DNA from: CBDDBH01 sp965225625
GTDB taxonomy: Bacteria > Pseudomonadota > Gammaproteobacteria > JADZEE01
Reading direction: 5' to 3'
DNA: 64,000 nt
Assembly (NCBI GenBank): GCA_965225625.1
Contig: CBDDBH010000016.1
Span: forward strand, 1-64,000
Shown: positions 27,769-36,834 of the stretch, one piece after another
Layout: each line of letters opens with the position of its first letter
Position numbering within the stretch: position 1 is the stretch's first letter
Program-made: the position numbers and the translations under genes
The notes under the pieces: model-generated
The model's database searches: none
What the model was told of the DNA's origin: nothing
Seen by the model: the letters and a program-made list of their open reading frames with translations, nothing else

Positions 27769-29160
27769 GTGACTGGCGAAAACGGAAAATCATCACAGGA
27801 AGTCGAACAACTGCTGCAGTCGGCACCCGATACACGAGTACTGGAATTGTTGTTGCCCGACATGGTCGGGATGCTGCGTGGTAAGCGAATCGGGCGTGAG
27901 GAATTTCACGAACCGTTTACGGACGGAATCAAGTTCGGTGCATCCGCGACGCTGATGGATAGCATGGGGTGCATCATTCCGGAAGTCCTGTTTGGCAGCG
28001 TAGACGGCGATCCCGACGTGATGGCCTACGCGGTTCCCGGTTCGCTGTCGTCCGTCCCTTGGCTGGGTATCCCGTGCGCGCAGGCATTATTGACGCTAGT
28101 AAATCGAGACGGTACACCGTATTTCGCCGATCCCCGCGTTGTCTTGCAACGCGCTTTGCAACCGCTCAAAGAGCTGGGTCTGCATCCGACCGTGGCCATG
28201 GAACTGGAGTTTTATTTGCTCGATGGCAGCGGTACGGATCGGCCAGTGCCGAAGCTTGGGCGTGTTCCCGGCACGCAGTTGCAACAGGAAGGCATGCAGT
28301 TTGCCATGCTCGAAGAATTATGGGACCTGGAGGCATTCCTCGAGGAGATCGAAACCACCTGCGCAGCGCAGAACATTCCAGCCACCAGCGCGTTGTCGGA
28401 GTTTTCTCCGGCGCAGTTCGAAATAAACCTTCATCACGTCGATGATCCGGCTTTGGCATGCGACCACGCAGTGCTGTTGAAACGTGCTATCAAGGGTGTG
28501 GCGCGAGCCCACGGTTTGGGCGCGAGCTTTATGGCCAAGACGTTCGCGGATTACGCAGGTTCGGGTCTGCATGTCCATATAAGTCTGCGCGACGGCGACG
28601 GCAATAATGTATTTGTGGCGCAAGACGCGCAGCCGACACCACCGGTTTCGGATACCATGCGTTACGCTATGGGCGGACTGCTCACGGCCATGGACGAAGC
28701 CATGGCGCTGTTCGCGCCCAACGCGAATTCCTATCGCCGACTGCAGCCTAACTCGTACGTACCCTTGCAACCGCGTTGGGGTTATAACCACCGGTCGTTA
28801 GCTTTGCGCATTCCATTGTCGGGTAATCAGGATCTACGTATAGAACATCGTGTGCCGGGTGCGGACGCCAATCCCTATCTGGTATTAGCCGCGTTGTTTG
28901 CAGGTATTCACTACGGCATCACGAACGCCATCGATCCCGGCGAGATGATTAACGAAGGTACCCTGATAAAGGATGACAAAATCACCTTGCCGGTGCGCTG
29001 GGACGACGCCCTGGACAGATTTGCTGCTTCAACCATGCTGCCAGGCTATTTAGGTGAGGAGTATTGCCGTGTATACGAAATTTGCCGGCGCAGCGAATGC
29101 AATAATTTCCATGCGGAGATCAGCGACCGCGATTTTGCGTGGTATTTGCGCGCAGTATGA
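27769..29160 (+). CDS. Glutamine synthetase-like gamma-glutamylamine ligase (PuuA/GlnT class)
   Basis: 463 residues from GTG 27769, preceded by GAGG with a 7-base spacing; GTG 27718 is a longer alternative. Glutamine synthetase core motifs are present: MELEFYLL (metal Glu), the EFSPAQFEINLHHVDDP block, GSGLHVHISL, ANSYRRLQPNSYVP, and RIEHRVPGADANPYLVLAAL with the ATP-contacting arginines. The adenylylation-site tyrosine loop of GlnA is absent, as in PuuA/GlnT enzymes that link glutamate to amines. With the PuuB-like oxidase at 31103 and the polyamine importer, the best guess is gamma-glutamylation of a diamine. Substrate identity is an inference. Confidence 0.87.
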   Translation: MTGENGKSSQEVEQLLQSAPDTRVLELLLPDMVGMLRGKRIGREEFHEPFTDGIKFGASATLMDSMGCIIPEVLFGSVDGDPDVMAYAVPGSLSSVPWLGIPCAQALLTLVNRDGTPYFADPRVVLQRALQPLKELGLHPTVAMELEFYLLDGSGTDRPVPKLGRVPGTQLQQEGMQFAMLEELWDLEAFLEEIETTCAAQNIPATSALSEFSPAQFEINLHHVDDPALACDHAVLLKRAIKGVARAHGLGASFMAKTFADYAGSGLHVHISLRDGDGNNVFVAQDAQPTPPVSDTMRYAMGGLLTAMDEAMALFAPNANSYRRLQPNSYVPLQPRWGYNHRSLALRIPLSGNQDLRIEHRVPGADANPYLVLAALFAGIHYGITNAIDPGEMINEGTLIKDDKITLPVRWDDALDRFAASTMLPGYLGEEYCRVYEICRRSECNNFHAEISDRDFAWYLRAV

Positions 29161-29204
29161 ATACTAAAAATCGGTTCGGTTTGTAACGTCCGTCACCACA
29201 ATCC

Positions 29205-31001
29205 CTAGCAACGCTCAGTTGAGCGAGCGGCTGGTATGCGTTCGCGAACCCAGTCCTGGAAGTGCTTCACCAGGCACTCTTTGTCCGACAGGATGCCGAC
29301 CTTGTAGCCGCTGCTGCTCAGACCCTTTTGAACCTCCGCGGTCAGAAGGTTGTCTTCGGCCTGAACCCGCATGTTGATGCGATCGTTTAAGTAGTGCACG
29401 GCAGGGATTTCGGGACGCTCATCCGGGAGCACATAACTGCGCCCGCGCAGCAGCATTTTCCCTGGCGCCACTGGTATCATCTGAAAGAAATCCATGCTGT
29501 CCGGAAACAGATCAAAACAGGTATTAGGGAATAGAGTGTAGTAGCTCCAACGCCGTTGCAGATCTGCCGGCAAGTGCTCATGAGTCGGCAGCAATTTGTG
29601 ATAGCGTTGCGCACTCCAATTTTTCAGTGGTTGCGCGCGCATACGATGACTCAAGCGGGCAACGCCGTGCGGCAACGGCTCACGATCGTAATCGGGTTCC
29701 ATCAACGCCGTTAAGCCGCGGTGTCCATTAGGAAAGTGGTAATCCTCAAGGTAGTTCTCGACACCGTTTTTCCAATCGACATCGACGCTCTCAATCCAAA
29801 ACGCGTTGCCGTGATGCTCGTAGCGCGGCACGCGCTCCTCGGTTCGATAGTGCCTAAACTCAGGGGTGACCGGCGTAAGTCGTTCAGCTACAGACGGTCC
29901 TTCCGCGCGGAAGCGAATAAACACGAAGCCGAGAAATATCTCTACGTCGATTGGCTTCAAACCGAAGCGGGCGGCATCATGCGCGCGAAATGTTTCCGGG
30001 GCTGCAAGACCACGGCGCTTGCCGTCCAGATCGAATGTCCAACCATGATAGGGACAGGTGATGCGCGCCGAGCACTGCCCTTGTTCACCTTGTACCAGCG
30101 AGTGCGCACGGTGCGGACACACATTATTAAATGCACGAATAACTTTATCCTTGCCGCGGACCACGAACGCGCGCTCGCCGAGCAACTCATAGCTTACCCA
30201 ATTGCCGATTTGCGCAATATCGCTGATGTGGCACACGAGCTGCCAGGACGGCATGAATATTTGTTCTTTCTCACTCGCCAAAAATTCGGGCGTGCGATAG
30301 GTCCATGCTGGCAGAGTATAGACCAGATCCTCTTGAGTCGGGGCGATCTCATCGCGAGCGTTTGCGGCGGCCAAATCGGCGAAACGCCAGGGAAAGACGC
30401 TGGCGAGATAGGCGTGACATTTTTGTTGTGCACCCACGCGATCGTAGTCATCGCCTTCGAACAGGATTTCCTGCCACATCTGTTCAAGCATTCCGGCCAA
30501 GCCGTAGGCAATTGCCTCGCCATTGACCGCGGTCGTAGTCTCGGCAACTTCGGTAATGCGGCGACAGAGATCGAGAATCAGTTGGAAATAATTATTGTCG
30601 CGGTCGCCACATATGGATTGATAATCGGCGCGTGCACGCATTTCCGACATGAATGCGTACCACACTGCAATTTTGCGAACTTCGGTTAATTTCGTATTCA
30701 GACTTGCCGCGACAATCGCTAACAATCTTTCACCTGGATCGGTACTCGCGGCACCTACCGCCGTGGCCATCGCCTGTTCGAACTCCTCGGCGATGTGACG
30801 CAGCGTCTCAAGCAATAACGCTTCCTTGGAAGCAAAGTGGAAATTGACGGAACCCGCGGTCATTCCCACGCTGCCCGCGATCTTGGACAGCGTCAGCTTG
30901 GAAAGACCATGCGTCGCGATGCAGGTCATCGTGGCGTCTATGAGGAGGCGTTTGCGCTGTGCCTGCAAAGCTTCGGAAAAATCGGCTTGGGCCTGTGCCA
31001 T
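29205..31001 (-). CDS. TetR regulator fused in frame to a Rieske non-heme iron oxygenase alpha subunit
   Basis: 598 residues from ATG 31001 (GAGG about 9 bases upstream; a TTG lies 27 bases further). Residues 1-205 are a whole BetI-like TetR: HTH with KLTLSKIAGSVGMTAGSVNF, then a ligand domain that ends CHAYLASVFPWRF. The stand-alone paralogue at 18894 stops at the equivalent place (CFSYLRSVFHKHF). After a linker of about 17 residues, the Rieske oxygenase begins (YTLPAWTYRTPEFLASEKEQ). The Rieske ligands are Cys295, His297, Cys316 and His319 (CPHRAH, CPYHGW). The catalytic domain carries ENYLEDYHFPNGHRG, with His422 and His427 as iron ligands. No stop or start separates the halves. The gene is divergent from the PuuB-like oxidase. 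It may couple substrate sensing to oxygenation, probably N- or O-demethylation. Confidence 0.88.
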   Translation of the reverse strand: MAQAQADFSEALQAQRKRLLIDATMTCIATHGLSKLTLSKIAGSVGMTAGSVNFHFASKEALLLETLRHIAEEFEQAMATAVGAASTDPGERLLAIVAASLNTKLTEVRKIAVWYAFMSEMRARADYQSICGDRDNNYFQLILDLCRRITEVAETTTAVNGEAIAYGLAGMLEQMWQEILFEGDDYDRVGAQQKCHAYLASVFPWRFADLAAANARDEIAPTQEDLVYTLPAWTYRTPEFLASEKEQIFMPSWQLVCHISDIAQIGNWVSYELLGERAFVVRGKDKVIRAFNNVCPHRAHSLVQGEQGQCSARITCPYHGWTFDLDGKRRGLAAPETFRAHDAARFGLKPIDVEIFLGFVFIRFRAEGPSVAERLTPVTPEFRHYRTEERVPRYEHHGNAFWIESVDVDWKNGVENYLEDYHFPNGHRGLTALMEPDYDREPLPHGVARLSHRMRAQPLKNWSAQRYHKLLPTHEHLPADLQRRWSYYTLFPNTCFDLFPDSMDFFQMIPVAPGKMLLRGRSYVLPDERPEIPAVHYLNDRINMRVQAEDNLLTAEVQKGLSSSGYKVGILSDKECLVKHFQDWVRERIPAARSTERC

Positions 31002-31065
31002 AAGTAAATACCTCGTCCCCAGGGTCAATATATTACAATGGGAAAGGTTGCGTAAAATACCTGTA

Positions 31066-31100
31066 CAGAAAATTATATACTCGTTCAGAACAATATACTC
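31066..31100. promoter_or_regulatory. Direct repeats in the divergent promoter region
   Basis: CAGAAAATTATATACTC (31066-31082) and CAGAACAATATACTC (31086-31100) repeat with a 20-base period in the 101-base gap between the TetR-Rieske and PuuB-like genes. Two helical turns of spacing would suit a repressor or activator bound as two dimers. They are not palindromic, unlike the operator at 19587. Confidence 0.4.
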
Positions 31101-31102
31101 TC

Positions 31103-32386
31103 ATGTCCGAAGTGACAGAGCACACACAATCGTATTACGCCGCCACGGCCAATTGGGCGACGGACTATCCCGTTTTACAGGGAGAGCACCGGCTCGATGT
31201 GTGCATCGTTGGAGGGGGGTTCACCGGCGTCAATGCCGCGATCGAGCTCGCGGACCGGGGCTACAGCGTTGCCCTGGTGGAGGCGCGTCGCGTGTCCTGG
31301 GGCGCCAGTGGCCGTAATGGCGGTCAGGTCATCGGTGGCATTGCGGATAATGACAGGATTGAGAAGCTGCTTGGTAAGGAAGCCGGCGACATCGTCTGGC
31401 AGCTCGGGGTCGATGCGACCGATGTACTGCGCGAACGCGTCGCACGTTTTCAGGTTAACTGCGATTTGAAAAGTGGCTATTTTGACGCGGCGTTGAATCG
31501 ACGCCAGATGAATGATCTGCTGGAGCACAAATCGTACAAGGAAAGCAAAAACTATCCACATGCCCTAGATCATATCGAGCAAGCGGATGTACGTTCGGTC
31601 GTCGGTAGCGATGCGTATGTGGGCGGGGTGGTAGATCACGGTAACGGGCACTGTCATCCGTTGAATCTTTGCATCGGTGAAGCCAAGGGAGCCGCTGAGC
31701 TCGGCGTGCAGATTTTTGAACAATCGCCGGTGACACGTATAGAACCCGGTACGCGGGCAAAAGTTCATACCGCTAACGGGGTGGTGGAAGCAGACTACGT
31801 AGTTGTCGCGGGTAACGCCTACCTTGACGGGTTGGTCCCGGAGTTACGCGGTATGGTATTGCCGGCCGGCAGTTACATTATTGCGACGGAACCACTGAGC
31901 GACGATATGGTTGCCGACACATTGCCGCAGGACATGGCCGTGTGCGACCAGAACGTGGTGCTGGACTATTTTCGTCTGTCGGCGGACCGGCGCATGTTAT
32001 TCGGCGGTCGCTGCAATTATTCCGGTCGGGTGCCGCGCAGTATTCGCGGTACTCTAGTGCCGCGCATGCTAAAGATATTTCCACAACTGAAGGGTGCGCG
32101 TATCGACTACGAGTGGGGCGGCAATATCGCAATCAGCATCAACCGCATTCCGCAATTCGGCCGGGTCGCATCCAATATCTTTTACGCACAAGGTTACTCC
32201 GGTCACGGCGTTGTGCCCACGCACATGGCCGGGCGCATGCTCGCCGAAGTCATTGCCGGCCAAGCGGAGCGTTTTGATGTTCTCGCGCGGGTCAAACATT
32301 GGCGCCTGCCTGGCGGCAAATGGTTTGGGAGCCCGGCGCTGGCGTTAGGGATGTTGTATTTCCGGCTTCGGGATGTGCTTTACTAG
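31103..32386 (+). CDS. FAD-dependent amine oxidase (gamma-glutamylputrescine oxidase, PuuB-like)
   Basis: 427 residues. The DAO-type FAD motif is CIVGGGFTGVNAAIELADRG, followed by RVSWGASGRNGGQVIGG, a block typical of PuuB and related oxidases. LSADRRMLFGGRCNYSG and the C-terminal NIFYAQGYSGHGVVPTHMAG complete the family pattern. No ribosome binding site is obvious upstream. It would oxidise the amine group of a gamma-glutamylated diamine to an aldehyde with H2O2 release. Context with PuuA-like and PotFGHI-like genes supports this, though other secondary amines are possible. Confidence 0.88.
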   Translation: MSEVTEHTQSYYAATANWATDYPVLQGEHRLDVCIVGGGFTGVNAAIELADRGYSVALVEARRVSWGASGRNGGQVIGGIADNDRIEKLLGKEAGDIVWQLGVDATDVLRERVARFQVNCDLKSGYFDAALNRRQMNDLLEHKSYKESKNYPHALDHIEQADVRSVVGSDAYVGGVVDHGNGHCHPLNLCIGEAKGAAELGVQIFEQSPVTRIEPGTRAKVHTANGVVEADYVVVAGNAYLDGLVPELRGMVLPAGSYIIATEPLSDDMVADTLPQDMAVCDQNVVLDYFRLSADRRMLFGGRCNYSGRVPRSIRGTLVPRMLKIFPQLKGARIDYEWGGNIAISINRIPQFGRVASNIFYAQGYSGHGVVPTHMAGRMLAEVIAGQAERFDVLARVKHWRLPGGKWFGSPALALGMLYFRLRDVLY

Positions 32387-32536
32387 GCGCAAGGTGGTGT
32401 GCCGGTAGACTGCGTCTTCGCGTGGTTAGTCGCACGCCTGAGGCTATGCGATGAAAGTCGAACCCGTTCATTTCGAGCATACTCTCACACCTGATTCTGT
32501 ACCTCGGCCGCTGATGTCCGTTCGGATCCGCCCGCA

Positions 32537-33226
32537 ATGGTGCCGTTAGACACCATACGCGTGTTTGAAACACCTGAAGGTGTAGAGCTGGAACTGCGCG
32601 TTGCCGGCCCCGTCGCGCGTGCCGCCGCGTGGGCAATCGACTTGGGTATTCGCGCGCTCATCTATATAGCGTGCGGTATTGTGTTTCCCACAATGGCGGA
32701 CTCAGGGATTGGCCTCTTCTTTATCGGCGTGTTCTTGATTGAATGGTTTTACCCGGTCTTATTTGAAGTCTACAGCGGGCAGACGCCGGGAAAACGCGCC
32801 ATGGCGCTCGTCGTTGTCAACGACAATGGCACCCCTATCGATTGGCCGTCGTCGCTGATCCGAAATTTATTGCGGGTCGCTGATTTTCTGCCGCTATTTT
32901 ACGGCGTTGGCTTGATATGCATGTTGCTCAGTCAGGATTTCAGACGCTTGGGGGATCTTGCCGCCGGCACCCTGGTTGTCTACAAAGACGCGGCGGTCGA
33001 GCGCCCGACAATCCCCACCCGCGAGGCTAAAGCGCCGCCGCGGGTATTCGATTATCCAGCGCAACGCGCAATTTTGGACTTTGCGGAGCGTACTCAACGC
33101 CTCACGGCCGCACGTAGCGCCGAGTTGGCAGGGCTGCTGGAGACGTTGACCGGAAAAACCGGCAGCGAAAATGTCGATCAGGTCTTGGGTTACGCAAACT
33201 GGTTGACGGGCGAGCATTCGCAATGA
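32537..33226 (+). CDS. RDD-family membrane protein
   Basis: 229 residues. The RDD domain occupies residues 20-150: VARAAAWAIDLGIRALIY (R and D), GQTPGKRAMAL (the second conserved region), and DFRRLGDLAAGTLVVY (D). Three transmembrane helices are visible between. The C-terminal 75 residues are soluble and helical. It opens a six-gene operon with 4-base overlaps; its stop overlaps the SpoIIM-like start. The function of RDD proteins is not settled; some act as transport or envelope-stress factors. Confidence 0.87.
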   Translation: MVPLDTIRVFETPEGVELELRVAGPVARAAAWAIDLGIRALIYIACGIVFPTMADSGIGLFFIGVFLIEWFYPVLFEVYSGQTPGKRAMALVVVNDNGTPIDWPSSLIRNLLRVADFLPLFYGVGLICMLLSQDFRRLGDLAAGTLVVYKDAAVERPTIPTREAKAPPRVFDYPAQRAILDFAERTQRLTAARSAELAGLLETLTGKTGSENVDQVLGYANWLTGEHSQ

Positions 33227-34209
33227 AGCAGGAACGCTTCGAAGCGCAAAATGCCAAGGAGTGGCAGGAGTTCCGCGATTTGTTGGCCAGTGGATCAAAG
33301 CGCAAAGCGCTTGACGTGGTGCCGGACCCGCGACGCTTGCCATGGCTTTATCGGCGCGTTTGTGAACATTATGCGCTTGCCAAGCATCGTCATTACAGCC
33401 CGACTTTAGTTGCCGATCTACACGATCTCGCCCTGCGCGGGCATCAGCGTTTATATCGTCGTGACGTCCATTGGTTGTCACGCGCGGCACGGTTTTGTTC
33501 CTCAGATTTTCCTGTGACCCTGCGCCGCCACGCCGGGTTCTTCTGGTTGGCCCTCGCTTTGTTCGTCGGCTCCGGAGTGATCTTGGGTTTGCTGTGCTAT
33601 CAGCGCAGCGATCTTATTTACAGCGTCATGGATCCCGTCACGGTTGCCGAGATCGAATATATGTACGATCCCGGAAATCAGGAACTGGGGCGCACAGAGG
33701 AGCAGCAGGATGAGTCCGGACTAATGATGTTCGGCTACTACATAAGGAACAACGTGAGCATCGGCTTCCGAACTTTCGCCAGTGGAATATTGATTGGTGT
33801 CGGTACCGTATTAGTATTGTTGTTCAACGGTGTTTTCATCGGCAGCATCGCCGGGCATCTAACGCGACTGAACTATACCAGTACCTTTTGGCCTTTCGTC
33901 AGCGGCCACGGCGCGTTCGAATTGACCGCGATTGTGATTTGCGGAATGGCGGGCTTGATTCTGGCGCATGCCGTGTTTTCACCGGGTCCGATGCGTCGGG
34001 TTCATGCACTGCAACATGCCGCCAGTGAAGCGATCAAGCTGGTGATCGGTGCAGCATTGATGCTAGTGGTCGCTGCCTTTATTGAGGCATTCTGGTCGCC
34101 GAATCCCGCAGTCGGCGCGCAAGTCAAATATGCGGTCGCTGCGCTGTTGTGGTTTGTCGTCATCGTTTATCTCCTCAAAGCAGGTCGCGAGACAGAACGT
34201 GCAGATTGA
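33223..34209 (+). CDS. SpoIIM/DUF95-family membrane protein
   Basis: 328 residues. A soluble N-terminal 100 residues is followed by membrane helices. The first is FFWLALALFVGSGVILGLL. Later blocks YYIRNNVSIGFRTFASGIL and NGVFIGSIAG..HGAFELTAIVICGMAGL are the family's conserved core. The protein has no sporulation role in this kind of organism; it belongs to a widespread operon with MoxR and DUF58. Its start overlaps the RDD stop by 4 bases, and its own stop overlaps the next gene. Confidence 0.88.
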   Translation: MKQERFEAQNAKEWQEFRDLLASGSKRKALDVVPDPRRLPWLYRRVCEHYALAKHRHYSPTLVADLHDLALRGHQRLYRRDVHWLSRAARFCSSDFPVTLRRHAGFFWLALALFVGSGVILGLLCYQRSDLIYSVMDPVTVAEIEYMYDPGNQELGRTEEQQDESGLMMFGYYIRNNVSIGFRTFASGILIGVGTVLVLLFNGVFIGSIAGHLTRLNYTSTFWPFVSGHGAFELTAIVICGMAGLILAHAVFSPGPMRRVHALQHAASEAIKLVIGAALMLVVAAFIEAFWSPNPAVGAQVKYAVAALLWFVVIVYLLKAGRETERAD

Positions 34210-35677
34210 AAGAATGGCGGCGGCAGTGCGGCCCCGTGGCGCATGGGAAGCAATAGATTTGGGGTTCGTCATGGCGCGACACTGGTTTTTGCCGCTTTGG
34301 TTATTGTGGATGGCAACTGCGTTGCCGCTGTTTTTGCTGGCGCACATTGTGTTTACCGCATTTAGCGGATCTGTGAGCTATGCGGGCCTGGTGCTTTGGT
34401 GGGGCAAACCCATTTATGAGCCGGCGTTATTGTTCTGGCTCAGCCGGGCGTTATTCGACGACACGCCCCGTCGGCGGGATGTTTTGCGGCAACTTCCTGC
34501 GATCGTGAAACCGCGATTGCTGTCGAATCTCAGTTTGCGACGCCTCAGTCCGAACCGTTCTTTCTATATGCCTGTTGCCTTGCTGGAAGGTCTGCGCGGC
34601 AACGAACGGCGGCAGCGGCTGGAAGTCCTCGGGCGAGGCCAGAGTGCCGGTGTCTGGCTCACTATTATCGGCGCGCACATAGAGTCGGTGCTATTCGCAT
34701 CGCTGTTCTTGACATTGGCGTTTCTGTTGCCCGAGGAGCTTGACTGGCTGGAGTTTTCGGATTTCATGGATGACGGCTCGGTCGTCGGAGTATGGGTGAC
34801 TCAGTGTTTTTACATGCTCTCGATGTCGTTGGTTGCCCCGTTTTATGTTGCAGGTGGATTCGCGCTTTACCTCACCCGCCGTACTGAACTGGAGGCCTGG
34901 GATATTGAGATTAGTTTCAGGCGCATCCGCGAACAGCATCTCGCCGACCAGCATCCCGAGCAACACGGCACTGCGCTGCCGACGCTGGCCATCGTCGCCG
35001 TACTCTGCCTGGCAGCGCCCGCCGATATGCAGGCGTTCGAATTCACCCCGCCCGAATCGCAGCAAGTGATCTCGCAAGTGCTGGACGACGAAGCTTTCGG
35101 AAAAAAGGAAACCGTGAAACGCTGGCACTACGTGGGCAAGGAATCCGAACCCGAAGAGGAGATCGATCTAGCGTGGCTGGAGACGCTTGGTTCGTTGATT
35201 GCGATGGTAATCCGACCGATTGCGTGGCTTACCATAGCCCTGGTGCTGGGCTGGTTGATTTATCTTATCCTCAAGCACTATCCGGTTCTCCAGCGCATGG
35301 GCTGGCGTGGTTTGTCGCGCAAGCCGGCGCCGATCGAACTGTTTGGATTACAACTGCAACCAGAGCCGTTGCCGCAGGATGTGCCGACGGAAGTCAGGCG
35401 TCTGCTCGCGGACGGCGATTTGAGAGCGGCGCTCAGTCTGCTTTATCGCGCTGCTTTAATCGCAATTATCGCGCATGAAAATATCACCATCCCACACAGC
35501 GCGACCGAAGGCGAGTGCCGACATCTAGTTACTCAGGCGAGGCCCGAGGATGAATCGAAGTTTTTCGCGCACCTGACCCAGACCTGGTTGTATCTGGCAT
35601 ACGGCCACCGATTGCCAGCGCCCGAGAACGTCGAAGAACTTTGTAGTCAATGGGATTTGCATTATGGCGCTCGATAG
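34199..35677 (+). CDS. DUF4129-domain membrane protein
   Basis: About 492 residues from GTG 34199, or from ATG 34214; either overlaps or abuts the SpoIIM stop. Several transmembrane helices fill the first 250 residues (WFLPLWLLWMATALPLFLLAH and others). A soluble segment with EEEIDLAW follows, a further membrane span (MVIRPIAWLTIALVLGWLIY), and the DUF4129 C-terminal domain (LLADGDLRAALSLLYRAAL, HLTQTWLYLAYGHRLP). Related genes sit with MoxR and DUF58 genes in a conserved arrangement. The function is not known. Confidence 0.8.
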   Translation: MQIERMAAAVRPRGAWEAIDLGFVMARHWFLPLWLLWMATALPLFLLAHIVFTAFSGSVSYAGLVLWWGKPIYEPALLFWLSRALFDDTPRRRDVLRQLPAIVKPRLLSNLSLRRLSPNRSFYMPVALLEGLRGNERRQRLEVLGRGQSAGVWLTIIGAHIESVLFASLFLTLAFLLPEELDWLEFSDFMDDGSVVGVWVTQCFYMLSMSLVAPFYVAGGFALYLTRRTELEAWDIEISFRRIREQHLADQHPEQHGTALPTLAIVAVLCLAAPADMQAFEFTPPESQQVISQVLDDEAFGKKETVKRWHYVGKESEPEEEIDLAWLETLGSLIAMVIRPIAWLTIALVLGWLIYLILKHYPVLQRMGWRGLSRKPAPIELFGLQLQPEPLPQDVPTEVRRLLADGDLRAALSLLYRAALIAIIAHENITIPHSATEGECRHLVTQARPEDESKFFAHLTQTWLYLAYGHRLPAPENVEELCSQWDLHYGAR

Positions 35678-36815
35678 CAACGCCGAGCGCCGCATCGGCA
35701 TTTATCTAGGTGTCGGCGCGCTGCTGGGCCTGACGCTACTGGCGGCGTGGTGGTTTAGCAAAAATTTCGAGCGAGTCGAGGAGGACGTGCGCAAAGGTTA
35801 TTCGCAGGAGGCGCGCCGCAATCCCTTTCTTGCAGCCGAGCGTTACCTGGCGCGTCTGCAGATGAACGTCACCAGCGTTCCGGGGCGAGATCTGTTGCTC
35901 AACCCGCCGACCGAGACCGGTACCTTGATTGTAAATAACTTCGGACCTGATCTGAGCGACGCCCGTCAGGCCGCGGTGGTCACCTGGTTGCGGGGCGGTG
36001 GTCATCTCATCATAAACGCTACCGAATTTTGGGATGATGACTTGGGTAAAAGCGGCAGCCGATTTCTCGATAGTTTCGGCGTTCGGCTTCATTGGAGCGA
36101 TGCTGACGTGGAGCGAATTATCACCAAAGTAAGCTTTGACGGATACGATGAACCCGTGGAGGTTGATTTTTCGCCCAGGTATTACCTGGACGATACGCGC
36201 GATGAGGCCGACGGTGCCGTGTCAGGTGGCGCAGGCTACTACCTTTTGCAGTATGACGTCGGCGACGGTTTGCTCACTGTTACCAGCGATAACGATTTCC
36301 TGACCAACTCTGAAATCGGAGAGTACGATAACGCTTTGTACCTGGGGTTGCTGGTCATTGACGCGGACGAGCCGGTGTGGCTTTTGTACGATACAAACAT
36401 GCCCTCGTTGTTGGCTTTGCTAATGCAGAATGCGCCGCAGGCAATCACGTCGCTGGCAGTGCTCGTATTTCTTTACTTGTGGTATCTCATTTGTCGCCTG
36501 GGACCGCTGCAAGAACCGCCGGGGCGCAAACGTCGCGATCTTATGGAGCACATGGACGCGATGGCAAGTTACGCGTGGCGCTTAGATCGTGCGAAGTCTC
36601 TGGTCGCCAACACCCAGACTCGAATCGAGGAAGCGTGGATGCGCAAACACTATTATCTACACAGCCTGGAGCGTTCGCACAGGAGCGCATGGGTCGCCGA
36701 GCGTGCTGGGCTGAGTGCGTCGCAGGTTGAGCAGGCGTTGTTTGGGAGTGTCGATGACGAGCGCAGCTTGATCGAGACAGCAAAGTTCCAACAACAACTT
36801 TCCAGCCGGCTATAG
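35664..36815 (+). CDS. DUF4350-domain protein
   Basis: 383 residues, overlapping the previous gene by 14 bases. One N-terminal transmembrane helix (IYLGVGALLGLTLLAAWW), then a periplasmic domain with RNPFLAAERYLARL and VTWLRGGGHLIINAT, which resembles a GATase-like Rossmann fold. A second transmembrane segment (ITSLAVLVFLYLWYLIC) precedes a cytoplasmic helical tail of 100 residues ending in LFGSVDDERSLIETAKFQQQ. This matches the DUF4350 family that accompanies MoxR operons. No enzyme active site is recognised. Confidence 0.82.
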   Translation: MALDSNAERRIGIYLGVGALLGLTLLAAWWFSKNFERVEEDVRKGYSQEARRNPFLAAERYLARLQMNVTSVPGRDLLLNPPTETGTLIVNNFGPDLSDARQAAVVTWLRGGGHLIINATEFWDDDLGKSGSRFLDSFGVRLHWSDADVERIITKVSFDGYDEPVEVDFSPRYYLDDTRDEADGAVSGGAGYYLLQYDVGDGLLTVTSDNDFLTNSEIGEYDNALYLGLLVIDADEPVWLLYDTNMPSLLALLMQNAPQAITSLAVLVFLYLWYLICRLGPLQEPPGRKRRDLMEHMDAMASYAWRLDRAKSLVANTQTRIEEAWMRKHYYLHSLERSHRSAWVAERAGLSASQVEQALFGSVDDERSLIETAKFQQQLSSRL

Positions 36816-36834
36816 CCGGCGTCGGGGGATGGAA

